Assembly: GCF_027925245.1 (NCBI RefSeq)
Contig: NZ_BSDP01000001.1
Location: 1,798,001 to 1,862,000, forward strand
From: Agromyces rhizosphaerae
GTDB taxonomy: Bacteria; Actinomycetota; Actinomycetes; Actinomycetales; Microbacteriaceae
Direction: 5' to 3'
DNA: 64,000 bases
Shown here in pieces: positions 9,192-17,274 of this stretch. A model generated the notes under the pieces. It was not told where the DNA came from and searched no databases. It worked only from the letters and a program-made list of their open reading frames with translations. Position 1 is the stretch's first letter. Each line of letters begins with the position of its first letter. The translations under genes and the position numbers were made by a program.

Positions 9192-10142
9192 ATGAAGACC
9201 ACCCCGGTCGAGTTCTTCAGCGAGGGGGACCGCATCGCCGGCCTCTGGCGCACGCCCGACGGCGACGGGCCGTTCCGCGCGATCGTGCAGGGGCCGGGCT
9301 GGCTCGGCCTCAAGGACGCCAAGCTCTACGTGCGCTACCACGAGGCCCTCGTGGCGGCCGGCTTCGGCGTGCTGGTCTTCGACTACCGCGGCTTCGGCGA
9401 CTCCGGCGGCGACCGAGGCATCCTCTCGCCCGTCCGCCAGCTCCAGGACCTGGTCAACGCGGTCACCTACCTGACGATCCGCGACGACGTGGTCGCCGAC
9501 GCGATCGGCGTCTTCGGCACCGGCGGCACCGGCGGCGGCAACGCCGTGCTCCTTGCCGACGCCGACCCGCGCGTGCGCGCCGCGGTCAGCCAGGTGCCCG
9601 TCGCCGACGGCGCCGACTGGCTGCACCGCATGCGCCCCGAGCACGAGTGGCTCTCGTTCCTCGCCGGGCTCGAGGAGGACCGCCGGGCTCGGGTCGCCAC
9701 CGGCACCGGCCGGCTCGTGCACCCGCGCGAGGAGATCATGGTGCCGACGCCCGAGCGCCGCGCGACCAAGATCAAGGCCGACGTCGACGACCGCATCCCG
9801 AGCGCCGTGCCGCTCTCGGCCGCCGACGAGATCCTCGCCTACCGCCCCATCGACGCGGCCGAGCGGCTCACCACCCCGCTGCTCGTGATCGGCGTCGAGG
9901 GCGATGCGACCACGCCGACAGACCACGCCGAGCGCCTCTACGAGGCCGCGCAGGGACCGAAGCAGCTCATCATGCAGCGGCACACCACGCACTACGCGGC
10001 GTACGACCGCTACTGGACCCAGACGACCCCGCGCATCGTCGACTGGCTCGACCGGCACGTGCAGCCGAGCGATGTCGTCGCGCGCACCGCGGCCGCCGAC
10101 GGCGCGGCCGAGACCACCGAGCACATGGAGGCACCCCAGTGA
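9192..10142 (+). CDS. Alpha/beta-hydrolase-fold protein lacking the nucleophile serine
   Basis: A 316-residue cytoplasmic protein with the fold markers FDYRGFGDS (about 63-71), GVEGDATTPTDH (acid strand) and RHTTHYAAYD (catalytic His loop). The nucleophile elbow reads GVFGTGGTGGGN; relatives with GxSYSGG-type elbows have Ser where this protein has Gly111. The acid and His remain. It may be a non-hydrolytic lyase or binding protein, or may use a different nucleophile such as Thr113. It heads the first catabolic operon, overlaps the amidohydrolase by GTGA, and lies behind the GGAT-N5-ATCC palindrome. The substrate is unknown. Confidence 0.8.
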   Translation: MKTTPVEFFSEGDRIAGLWRTPDGDGPFRAIVQGPGWLGLKDAKLYVRYHEALVAAGFGVLVFDYRGFGDSGGDRGILSPVRQLQDLVNAVTYLTIRDDVVADAIGVFGTGGTGGGNAVLLADADPRVRAAVSQVPVADGADWLHRMRPEHEWLSFLAGLEEDRRARVATGTGRLVHPREEIMVPTPERRATKIKADVDDRIPSAVPLSAADEILAYRPIDAAERLTTPLLVIGVEGDATTPTDHAERLYEAAQGPKQLIMQRHTTHYAAYDRYWTQTTPRIVDWLDRHVQPSDVVARTAAADGAAETTEHMEAPQ

Positions 10143-11572
10143 GCATCGACCTCAGGATCTCCGGCGGCGTCGTGATGACGCCCTCCGGCCCCACCACCGC
10201 CGACGTCCTCGTCGCCGGCGGCCGCATCGCCGGCATCGTCGGCAGCGACGTCTCGATCGAGTCGGACCGCACGATCGACGCGACCGGCCGGCTCGTGCTG
10301 CCCGGCATGGTCGACGTGCACGTGCACACGCGCGAGCCGGGCTACGAGCACAAGGACGACATCCTGACCACCACGCAGCAGGCCGCCGCCGGCGGGGTCA
10401 CGACCATCTTCGGCATGCCGAACCTGCAGCCGCCGACCACCGACGTCGCGACCCTCTCCGACGTCTTCGAGCGCTACGGCCGCACCTCGATCGTCGACTG
10501 GAACCACAACCCGGCGCCGACGAAGCCCGCCGAGATCCAGGGCATGTCCGACCTGGGCATCCGCGCCTACAAGATCTACATGGTCGTCGACACCGGTCGC
10601 ACCTACCCGCACCCGGCCGGCACCGGCATGCACGACCACGGCCACCTGCTGCAGATCATGGACCACATCGTGGCCACCGGGAAGCGGTTCATCATCCACC
10701 CGCACGACCAGGCGCTGATGGACTACATCGAGGGCCAGTACCTGGCCCGCGGCGAGAACACCCCCGAGGGCTACGCGTCGGCGTACGCGGCACGCGAGGG
10801 CGTCATCTGGGACACGGCGATCGACGTCGTGCTGCGCCTGGCCGAGGCATCCGGATGCCCCGTGCACATCGCGCACATCCAGACCCGCCGCTCGATCGAG
10901 GCCGTGCGTCGCGCGAAGGCCGCGGGCGTCGACGTCACCTGCGAGGTGAACCACTGGGCGCCGTTCCTCTCCACCTGGGAGGACGTGCAGGTGCTCGGGC
11001 CGTACGCGCTGTCGTACTGGGTGCCCGACGACAACCGCGCCGCCGTCTGGGAGGGCATGCGCGACGGCACCATCGACATCGCCAGCTCCGACCACGCGCC
11101 GCACACGCGCGAGGAGAAGGAGATCGGCTGGACCGAGATGTGGAGCGCCCACACCGGCACGCCGGGCATCCAGTACTACTACGAGCTCATGCTCGACGCC
11201 GTCAACCGCGGCGAGCTGAGCCTGCAGCGCGCGATCGACATGGTCGCGACCGTGCCGGCGGAGAAGTTCGGCCTCGAGGGCGTGAAGGGCTCGCTCGTGG
11301 TCGGCGCCGACGCCGACATCGTGATCGCCGACATGGCCCACGAGTGGACCATCACCAACGACGACGTCATGTCGAAGACCGGGTGGACCCCCTACGACGG
11401 CCGCACGGTCAGCGCGCGCATCGAGCGCACGATCGTGCGCGGCCGCGACGTCTACGCCGACGGCGCCGTCGTCGGCGAGCCCGGGTACGGCGTGCTCGCC
11501 GCAGCCCGCAACGACCCCGCGGCCCAGGCCGCCGAGCACACGGCCGACCTGGCCGGGAAGGACCTGAAGTGA
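10139..11572 (+). CDS. Dihydroorotase/hydantoinase-like cyclic amidohydrolase
   Basis: A 477-residue member of the amidohydrolase superfamily (cyclic imide/amide hydrolases). Metal-binding HVHTREPG (His61, His63), the lysine that becomes carboxylated (in RAYKIYM), further His residues in HPHD and AHIQ, and the catalytic Asp in SSDHAPH are all present, so it should be active with two metals. It resembles dihydroorotase and allantoinase more than the D-hydantoinase encoded at 26820. It probably opens a cyclic ureide or imide ring in the cytoplasm. It starts with GTG overlapping the previous stop, and an LLM oxidoreductase follows directly. Confidence 0.87.
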   Translation: MSIDLRISGGVVMTPSGPTTADVLVAGGRIAGIVGSDVSIESDRTIDATGRLVLPGMVDVHVHTREPGYEHKDDILTTTQQAAAGGVTTIFGMPNLQPPTTDVATLSDVFERYGRTSIVDWNHNPAPTKPAEIQGMSDLGIRAYKIYMVVDTGRTYPHPAGTGMHDHGHLLQIMDHIVATGKRFIIHPHDQALMDYIEGQYLARGENTPEGYASAYAAREGVIWDTAIDVVLRLAEASGCPVHIAHIQTRRSIEAVRRAKAAGVDVTCEVNHWAPFLSTWEDVQVLGPYALSYWVPDDNRAAVWEGMRDGTIDIASSDHAPHTREEKEIGWTEMWSAHTGTPGIQYYYELMLDAVNRGELSLQRAIDMVATVPAEKFGLEGVKGSLVVGADADIVIADMAHEWTITNDDVMSKTGWTPYDGRTVSARIERTIVRGRDVYADGAVVGEPGYGVLAAARNDPAAQAAEHTADLAGKDLK

Positions 11573-11574
11573 CC

Positions 11575-12549
11575 ATGAAGTTCGGACTGCTGCTGCCCCA
11601 CTTCGGCGAGCAAGCCAGCCGCGAGAAGCTGCTCGAGGGCTCCAAGCTCGCCGAGGACAAGGGCTTCGACTCGGTGTGGGTGCGCGACCACCTCGTCTTC
11701 GAGCCGCACGGCGAGATGGAGAAGCCCAACCGCACCTTCTACGACGCGCTCACGACGCTCACCGCGATCGGCGCCGTCACCGAGAAGCTCGAGCTGGGCA
11801 CCGGCTCGCTCATCCCGTTCCGCCACCCGCTCGTCACCGCGCTCATGGCCGGCACGATCACCCAGCTCGTCGGGCCGCGCCTGATCCTCGGGTTCGGCGC
11901 CGGCACGTTCGACCACGAGTTCGAGGCGATCGGCTGGGGCGACCTCGACCGCGTCGAGGCGGTGCGCTCCAACGCCGAGATCCTGAAGCGCGTGTTCACC
12001 GAGAACGACGTGACCTACGACGACGGTGTCTTCTCGTTCGAGAACGTGACGATCGAGCCGAAGCCCGTGGGCGGCCGCGTGCCGTTCTGGTACTGCGGTG
12101 CGACCCCCCGCTCGGCGCGCCTCGCGGCCGAGTACGCCGACGGCTGGATGCCGGGCCGCATCTCGCTCGCGACGATGGACCGCCGCATCCAGAAGATGCG
12201 CGAGATGACGGATGCCTCGGGCCGGCCCATGCCGACCGTCGCCGTGATCCCCCCGACGTCGATCGAGGAGACCCGCGAGGAGGCGCTGCAGCACGTGAAC
12301 GTGCCCGGCCTGCTCGCGTGGGCCAACAAGGCCAAGTTCGCGGTCAAGCCCCCCTCGGGTACCTTCGAGACCGTCGAGGACCTGGAGGGCCAGCTCATCG
12401 TCGGCAACCCGGACGAGGCCGTCGAGGAGATCAGGAAGTTCCAGGCGCTGGGCGTCGAGCACCTGGTGTTCGACTTCCGGTTCAAGTTCGACCGTTTCTT
12501 CGAGCAGATCGAGCTCCTCGGCAGCGAGGTGCTGCCGAAGCTGCGCTGA
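11575..12549 (+). CDS. LLM-class F420-type oxidoreductase (cluster 1)
   Basis: A 324-residue TIM-barrel of the luciferase-like (LLM) superfamily. It begins KFGLLLPHFG and contains LAEDKGFDSVWVRDH, LELGTGSLIPF and LILGFGAGTFDHEF, typical of actinobacterial F420-dependent members; FMN use cannot be excluded from sequence. A GTG at 11569, two codons upstream, overlaps the amidohydrolase stop and has a better-spaced AAGG site, so it may be the real start. Lying directly after a cyclic amidohydrolase, it may reduce or oxidise the ring before or after opening (inference). Confidence 0.85.
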   Translation: MKFGLLLPHFGEQASREKLLEGSKLAEDKGFDSVWVRDHLVFEPHGEMEKPNRTFYDALTTLTAIGAVTEKLELGTGSLIPFRHPLVTALMAGTITQLVGPRLILGFGAGTFDHEFEAIGWGDLDRVEAVRSNAEILKRVFTENDVTYDDGVFSFENVTIEPKPVGGRVPFWYCGATPRSARLAAEYADGWMPGRISLATMDRRIQKMREMTDASGRPMPTVAVIPPTSIEETREEALQHVNVPGLLAWANKAKFAVKPPSGTFETVEDLEGQLIVGNPDEAVEEIRKFQALGVEHLVFDFRFKFDRFFEQIELLGSEVLPKLR

Positions 12550-12573
12550 CGCCGGAACCCGAGGAGCCGACCA

Positions 12574-13464
12574 ATGACGGTGAGAGAGAGTGCGCCCATG
12601 ACCGAGACGAGCGAACGCGACGAGAGCACGGCGGCCGAGCCGCTGATCTCGGTGCGCGACCTGAGCGTGCGGTACAACGTGGCCCGCACCGGCAACACCC
12701 TGACCGCCATCGAGGGCGTCGACCTCGACGTGCGCGAGGGCGAGTTCATCACCGTGCTCGGCCCCTCGGGCTGCGGCAAGACGACGTTCATGAACGTGAT
12801 CGCCGGGCTGGTCGCGCCGACGACCGGCTCGGTGACCGTCGACGGGAAGCCGGTCACCGGCCCGGGGCCGGACCGCGCGGTGGTGTTCCAGGACTACGCG
12901 CTGCTGCCGTGGCGCACGGTGTTCGACAACGTGAAGTTCGGCCTCGAGATGCAGAAGGGGCTGAAGGGCGACGGCTGGCGTGGCCGCGTGCAGGAGGCGA
13001 TCGAGCTGGTCGGCCTCTCGGGCTTCGAGTCGTCGTACCCGCGGGAGCTGTCGGGCGGCATGCAGCAGCGCGTCGGCCTCGCCCGCGCGATCGTCGCGAA
13101 GCCGCGCATCCTGCTCATGGACGAGCCGCTCGGCGCCGTCGATGCGCTCACCCGCGAGGTCATGCGCGACGAGATCGAGAAGCTCATCGCCGCGACCGGC
13201 AAGACCGTGCTCTTCATCACGCACTCGATCGAGGAGGCGATCCTGCTGGGCGACCGCATCGTCGTCTTCAAGAGCCACCCGGGTGCGATCAAGGAGATCA
13301 TCGAGACCCGGCTCGACCGGCCGCGCTCCGAGCGCAGCGTGCAGTCCGACCCGCGGTTCCTCGAGCTGCGCGACCACCTGTGGGACGCGCTGCAGGGCGA
13401 GGCGACGGCGGCCGCGCACAGCTCGAGCACGAAGACGCGCGCGACGAAGGTGCAGGACGGATGA
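12574..13464 (+). CDS. ABC transporter ATPase, nitrate/sulfonate/taurine (SsuB/TauB) class
   Basis: A 296-residue importer ATPase with Walker A GPSGCGKTT, the class-specific QDYALLPWRTVFDNV, signature LSGGMQQR and Walker B ILLMDEPLGAVD. The 22-nt gap after the LLM gene holds a GAGGAG ribosome site for ATG 12574; ATG 12598 is a weaker alternative. It serves the two permeases that follow, each of which overlaps its predecessor. This class imports small organic anions and heterocycles, including pyrimidine and thiamin precursors. The substrate here is probably the compound degraded by this cluster. Confidence 0.9.
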   Translation: MTVRESAPMTETSERDESTAAEPLISVRDLSVRYNVARTGNTLTAIEGVDLDVREGEFITVLGPSGCGKTTFMNVIAGLVAPTTGSVTVDGKPVTGPGPDRAVVFQDYALLPWRTVFDNVKFGLEMQKGLKGDGWRGRVQEAIELVGLSGFESSYPRELSGGMQQRVGLARAIVAKPRILLMDEPLGAVDALTREVMRDEIEKLIAATGKTVLFITHSIEEAILLGDRIVVFKSHPGAIKEIIETRLDRPRSERSVQSDPRFLELRDHLWDALQGEATAAAHSSSTKTRATKVQDG

Positions 13465-14294
13465 GCACCCTCCTCGCCTCCGGGCCGAACCTCGGCAAGG
13501 GCGGCGCAGCGGCGTGGCTCGCGAGCCTCGACACTCGCGGCAAGGCCGTCGTCATCGCGGTCGAGGTCGTCATACTCCTGGCGCTGTGGGAACTCGTCGT
13601 CGGCGTGCTCGGCTGGATCAACCCGGTCTTCTTCCCGCCGCCGTCGGCCATCGCCGGCGGGTTCGGCGAGCTGGTCGCCAGCGGCGCGCTCTGGTCGAAC
13701 ATCGCCATCTCGATGCAGGCGTGGCTCACCGGCTTCGCGATCGCCGTGGTGGTCGGCGTGCCGGTGGGGCTGCTCATGGGCAGCTCGCTGCCGGTCGACC
13801 GGGTCGTCGGCCCGATCGCCTGGACGATCTACGCGACCCCCGCGATCGCCTACCAGCCGCTCGCCAAGGCGTGGTTCGGGTTCGGCATCGGCCCCGTGAT
13901 CTTCCTGGTCACGATCAGCGCCCTGTTCCCGATCCTGCTGAACATCGCCGCGGGCATGCGCACGACGAGCCAGTCGATCATCCGAGCGGGTCGCGTCTAC
14001 GGCGGCTCGCGCATGGACCTGTACCGCAAGGTGTTCCTGCCGACGACCGTGCCGTTCCTGTTCGCCGGCCTGCGGCAGGCGGTCGTGCTCGCCACGATCG
14101 GCATGGTCGTCGCCGAGCTCGCCGGCTCGTCGTCGGGCATGGGTGCGCTCATCATCCGCTCGGCGAACACCTACCAGACCGACCAGGCCTTCGCCGCGAT
14201 CGCGGTGGTGGTCGTGTGGAGCGTCGGCATGACGCAGGTGATGACCGGCATCGAACGCTGGGTCGCGCCGTGGACGAGGAAGGCCCGCCGATGA
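13461..14294 (+). CDS. ABC transporter permease (SsuC/TauC class), first subunit
   Basis: A 277-residue membrane protein with about six helices. It carries the FFPPPSAI entry motif and a cytoplasmic EAA-type loop (RAGRVYGGSRMDLYRKVFLPTT region). ATG overlaps the ATPase stop as ATGA. It probably pairs with the next gene as a heterodimeric channel. Confidence 0.9.
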   Translation: MSTLLASGPNLGKGGAAAWLASLDTRGKAVVIAVEVVILLALWELVVGVLGWINPVFFPPPSAIAGGFGELVASGALWSNIAISMQAWLTGFAIAVVVGVPVGLLMGSSLPVDRVVGPIAWTIYATPAIAYQPLAKAWFGFGIGPVIFLVTISALFPILLNIAAGMRTTSQSIIRAGRVYGGSRMDLYRKVFLPTTVPFLFAGLRQAVVLATIGMVVAELAGSSSGMGALIIRSANTYQTDQAFAAIAVVVVWSVGMTQVMTGIERWVAPWTRKARR

Positions 14295-15115
14295 TCACGA
14301 CCGCACCCCGCGTGCTGCGCCCGCGCAACCTGGTGGGCGGCGAGGCGAAGTGGCGCTGGCTGCTGCTCGCGGTGATCGCCGCGATCCTCGTCGTCTGGGA
14401 GGCATCCGTCACCTGGCTGCAGCTCGTGCCCGCCGCGTTCCTCCCGCCGCCCACCGCCGTCTTCGCGTCGTTCGTGCAGCTGCTCGTCGACCCGGAGTTC
14501 TGGCAGGCGTTCGTCTTCAGCTTCCAGAACCTCGTCATCGGCCTGCTGATGGCCGTGGTCGTCGGCGTCACCGTCGGCCTCGCGGTCGGCTGGTCGCCGG
14601 TGCTGCGGTTCACGGTCGCGCCGTTCCTCTGGCTGCTCTACTCGACGCCCAAGGTCGCGCTCGCGCCGCTGTTCATCCTCGTGCTCGGGCTCGGCAACGA
14701 GTCGAAGATCGCCCTGGTGTTCCTGCTCGCGGTGTTCCCGATCATCCTGAACACGATGGAGGGCGCCGTCACGGTGAGCGACTCGCTCGTGAACGCCGGC
14801 CGCGTCTACGGGGTCAACGGCGTCGCGCTCGGCTGGAAGGTCATCTTCCCGGCGACACTGCCGTATTCCCTCGCGGGCATCCAGCGCGGCGCGGCCCTCG
14901 GGTTCACCGGCGAGGTGCTCGGCGAGTTCCTCGGCGGCACCGGTGGGCTCGGCCACATGCTCGAGTACGCCGCCTACCAGTTCCAGATGGACGAGGCGAT
15001 CGCCATGGTCATCGTCATGGTGGTCATCGCGAACCTCACGCTCGTGCTCATCGCGGCGCTGCGCAAGCGCCTCGCGCCCTGGTACGACGACCGGCAGATC
15101 ATGGGCGCGTCCTGA
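14291..15115 (+). CDS. ABC transporter permease (SsuC/TauC class), second subunit
   Basis: A 274-residue membrane protein with about six helices, the FLPPPTAV motif near the N-terminus and an EAA loop around NAGRVYGVNG. It overlaps the first permease by ATGA. The shared layout with the preceding permease suggests an old duplication. Cluster 2 carries the same two-permease arrangement, though there the ATPase gene lies between them. Confidence 0.9.
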   Translation: MITTAPRVLRPRNLVGGEAKWRWLLLAVIAAILVVWEASVTWLQLVPAAFLPPPTAVFASFVQLLVDPEFWQAFVFSFQNLVIGLLMAVVVGVTVGLAVGWSPVLRFTVAPFLWLLYSTPKVALAPLFILVLGLGNESKIALVFLLAVFPIILNTMEGAVTVSDSLVNAGRVYGVNGVALGWKVIFPATLPYSLAGIQRGAALGFTGEVLGEFLGGTGGLGHMLEYAAYQFQMDEAIAMVIVMVVIANLTLVLIAALRKRLAPWYDDRQIMGAS

Positions 15116-15137
15116 CGGACGCCCGGAAGGAGCGCGG

Positions 15138-15539
15138 ATGCAGAAGGAGATCATCGTCCCCGAGGGCGTCTACCCGCCCACGGCCGACTTCAGCCAGGCC
15201 ATCCGGGTCTCGGGCGGCGACCTGCTGTTCGTGAGCGGCATCATCGGCTACCGGCTCGACGGCACCATGCCGACGACCGCGGTCGAGCAGGCCGAGGTCG
15301 CGTTCGACAACCTCCGCCGGGTGCTCGAGTCGGCCGGCGGCACCATGGCCGACATCGTCAAGGTCAACGTGTACCTGGGCGAGGACTTCCGGCTCATGCG
15401 CGACGAGCTGCGGGAGGTGCGTGCCCGGTTCTTCACGAACGACTTCCCCGTGTCGACGCTCGTGCAGGTCGCCGGCTTCGCCAACCCCGACTACCTGTTC
15501 GAGATCGAGGCCATCGCGGCCCTGCCGTCGAAGGAGTAG
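15138..15539 (+). CDS. RidA/YjgF/YER057c/UK114-family protein
   Basis: A 133-residue trimer-forming small protein. It has the family core (LLFVSGIIGYRLDG, AFDNLRRVLESAGG, VKVNVYL, STLVQVAGFANPDYLFEIEAIA). RidA proteins hydrolyse reactive enamines/imines, and RutC-type members assist pyrimidine ring breakdown. The final ExEAIA segment lacks the usual Arg of canonical RidA, so it may belong to a non-imine-hydrolysing subgroup. GGAAGGAG precedes the ATG. It is the last gene of the cluster-1 import operon, with a strong terminator just behind it. Confidence 0.9.
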   Translation: MQKEIIVPEGVYPPTADFSQAIRVSGGDLLFVSGIIGYRLDGTMPTTAVEQAEVAFDNLRRVLESAGGTMADIVKVNVYLGEDFRLMRDELREVRARFFTNDFPVSTLVQVAGFANPDYLFEIEAIAALPSKE

Positions 15540-15546
15540 GCGCCCC

Positions 15547-15602
15547 GCGAGAAGACCGCCGGCCCCCGTTTCATGCGCAGTAGACGGGGGCCGGCTTCTC
15601 GC
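15547..15602 (+). terminator. Terminator hairpin after ridA-like gene
   Basis: GCCGGCCCCCGT (15558-15569) pairs exactly with ACGGGGGCCGGC (15584-15595). An outer stem GCGAGAAG/CTTCTCGC extends it across a 3-nt bulge. It begins 8 nt after the stop codon. There is no U-tract, as is usual in GC-rich actinobacteria. Confidence 0.8.
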
Positions 15603-15704
15603 GTGCCCGGGCGTCGTGCCCGCCTCGTGCCCGCGCCTCGTGGGCCGGCGGGTGGGGCGGATGCCTCGGGCCCGACCGCCCACGCCACGGCCCCGTGGTT
15701 TCGC

Positions 15705-15769
15705 TGCGGCCAGTCCACGTCGTGCGGGCCAGCCGTGCAGGGCTGGCCGCAACGGGTCCGGCTGGCCGG
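15705..15769. repeat. Composite palindromic repeat, element A copy 1
   Basis: The element contains GGCCAGCC (15727-15734) and GGCTGGCC (15741-15748) around a 6-nt loop. Outer GCGGCCAGTCC and GCTGGCCGG arms flank them, giving nested hairpins. The same pattern recurs at 23356, 23986, 55024 and 55176. It lies between the two terminators of convergent operons. Confidence 0.75.
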
Positions 15770-15888
15770 CGCGTGTGCCCGGCGGGATCCCGCGTCCACT
15801 ATGGCCCACCGGTGCACCGGCCGACGCTGGGCGCGCCCTCAGGGGCATCCGCTCGCCCTCGAATGCGCACGGAGCACCCCGCACGCAG

Positions 15889-15930
15889 CGAAGCGCCCCC
15901 ACCGTCATGCGCTGCGGTGGGGGCGCTTCG
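15889..15930 (-). terminator. Terminator of the solute-binding lipoprotein gene
   Basis: CGAAGCGCCCCCACCG and its exact reverse complement form a 16-bp stem with a 10-nt loop. It ends 15 nt after the stop codon of the reverse-strand lipoprotein gene. Confidence 0.85.
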
Positions 15931-15945
15931 AAGGATAGACCCGAC

Positions 15946-17028
15946 TCAGGGGTAGGGCAGCGTCTCCGGTCCCTCGTTGCCGAGGCCGAGCAGCTCCTGC
16001 GCCTTCAGCAGGTAGGCGATCTGCGACTCGTCGAACTCGATCGGCTGCAGCGACTGCGTCTCGACCGTCTCGTCCCACGCCGCGGCGTCGAAGTAGAGGT
16101 TGTCGCAGGCGAGGTGGCCGTCGAGCACCCACGGGGTCTCGTTCGCGCGAAGGTCGGCCACGTCGTAGTCGTTGGCCTCGTAGATGTCGAGCACGCTGTC
16201 GACGTTCTCGGGGAACTCGCCCGGCGCCGGGGCGGTGATGTAGCCGACCGCCTTGATGGTCGCCCGCAGGAAGCGGATGAGCGTGTTCGGGTTCTCCTCG
16301 ATCCAGCCGTCGCCGGCGATCTGCACGTCGTTCGCCCAGTTGCGCAGCGACTCGACGATGATGTTCGCGTCGTGCGCCTCGAGGGCGGGCAGGTCGTCGC
16401 CGTAGAACGGCTGGAGGGTGATGCGGTCGTTCACGAAGAACTCCGTCCACGACTCCGAGCCGGGGCCGGGGTAGACGACCTCGACGTCCACCGTGTCGAG
16501 GTCCCAGCCCTCCTCCTGCAGCACCAGCGCGCGCTGGTACTCGGCCGGGTCGCCCGGCGTGCCGGCGAGCACGACCGAGGTGCCGTCGAGCTGGTCGACC
16601 GAGGTGATGCCGTCCTGCACGGCGAAGTCGAAGTTCTGGCGGCAGTAGTGGCCGCTCACCAGGTCGACCTCGACGCCGCCGCGGATCGCCTCGATCACCG
16701 TGCCGGTGCTCTCGACGCCGATGTCGGCGCTGCCCGAGGCCACCGCGGCGGTGACGTTGTCGGCCGTGATCACCTCGACCGTGAGGCCTTCCTCCTCGTA
16801 GTACCCGAGGTCGGTGGCGAGGATGTACATGGAGTACATCGTGATGTCGGGGAACGGGATGGCCACCGTGATCTCGGTGTCCTCGGCGGGCCCGGGCTCG
16901 CCGTCGGCGATCTCGACGGGTTCGTCGGATCCCGTGGCCGTGTCGGTCGCCGCACAGCCCGCCAGCAGCGCGAGGGCGGAGACCCCCGCGGCCAGCATGA
17001 GGCCGTACCGTGCTCTGGAATTGCGCAT
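15946..17028 (-). CDS. NMT1/SsuA-like solute-binding lipoprotein (cluster 1)
   Basis: A 360-residue lipoprotein with the signal MRNSRARYGLMLAAG, lipobox LLAGC, and a two-lobe binding fold of the NMT1/nitrate-sulfonate class (YYEEEGLTVEVI and VASGSADIGVEST motifs). The start at 17028 is favoured over 17040 because GGAGAA lies 7 nt before it. It probably delivers the substrate to the 12574-15115 transporter, although it is transcribed separately, toward the cluster. A GGAT-N5-ATCC site at 17099 lies upstream, so it is probably induced with the catabolic genes. Confidence 0.87.
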   Translation of the reverse strand: MRNSRARYGLMLAAGVSALALLAGCAATDTATGSDEPVEIADGEPGPAEDTEITVAIPFPDITMYSMYILATDLGYYEEEGLTVEVITADNVTAAVASGSADIGVESTGTVIEAIRGGVEVDLVSGHYCRQNFDFAVQDGITSVDQLDGTSVVLAGTPGDPAEYQRALVLQEEGWDLDTVDVEVVYPGPGSESWTEFFVNDRITLQPFYGDDLPALEAHDANIIVESLRNWANDVQIAGDGWIEENPNTLIRFLRATIKAVGYITAPAPGEFPENVDSVLDIYEANDYDVADLRANETPWVLDGHLACDNLYFDAAAWDETVETQSLQPIEFDESQIAYLLKAQELLGLGNEGPETLPYP

Positions 17029-17098
17029 GACTTTCTCCATTCTCGGCGGGTTCCTCGCGGTCGGCGTTCCGCTGTGCAGAAGGCCTCCCGCGAATTGC

Positions 17099-17111
17099 GG
17101 ATACTGTATCC
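17099..17111. promoter_or_regulatory. GGAT-N5-ATCC operator, lipoprotein side
   Basis: GGATACTGTATCC is a palindrome around a central T, flanked by AATTGC and AA. It lies 71 nt upstream of the lipoprotein start and shares its flanks with the site at 17211. Confidence 0.65.
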
Positions 17112-17210
17112 AAAGTGGTGGAGGGTGTCTACGGATGCGGCGAGACTCGCAACGCGGTCGTTACCTGGGCACGTATCGTCGAATGACCGTGGACAGCTCC
17201 GGGCAATTCT

Positions 17211-17223
17211 GGATACAGTATCC
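17211..17223. promoter_or_regulatory. GGAT-N5-ATCC operator, dehydrogenase side
   Basis: TGGATACAGTATCCA (17210-17224) is the cleanest copy of the motif, with the left flank AATTC. It lies 51 nt before the dehydrogenase ATG and 112 nt from the site at 17099 across the divergent promoter region. Confidence 0.68.
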
Positions 17224-17274
17224 AAGACACGTTGACGGAGCCGCCCGGCGGCTCCACCGAGGAGGCGAGACGAG

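Larger units (their letters stand above)
15540..15945. other. Convergent intergenic region: two terminators and one repeat
   Basis: This 406-nt gap holds the ridA terminator (15547-15602), repeat element A (15705-15769) and the reverse-strand terminator (15889-15930). Nothing else is recognisable in it. Confidence 0.6.

Noticed and set aside
15540-15945. tRNA or small RNA gene in the intergenic region
   Set aside because: The stems found are two terminators and a repeat. No cloverleaf with a T-loop (TTC-A) or anticodon arm could be drawn here or in the other large gaps.
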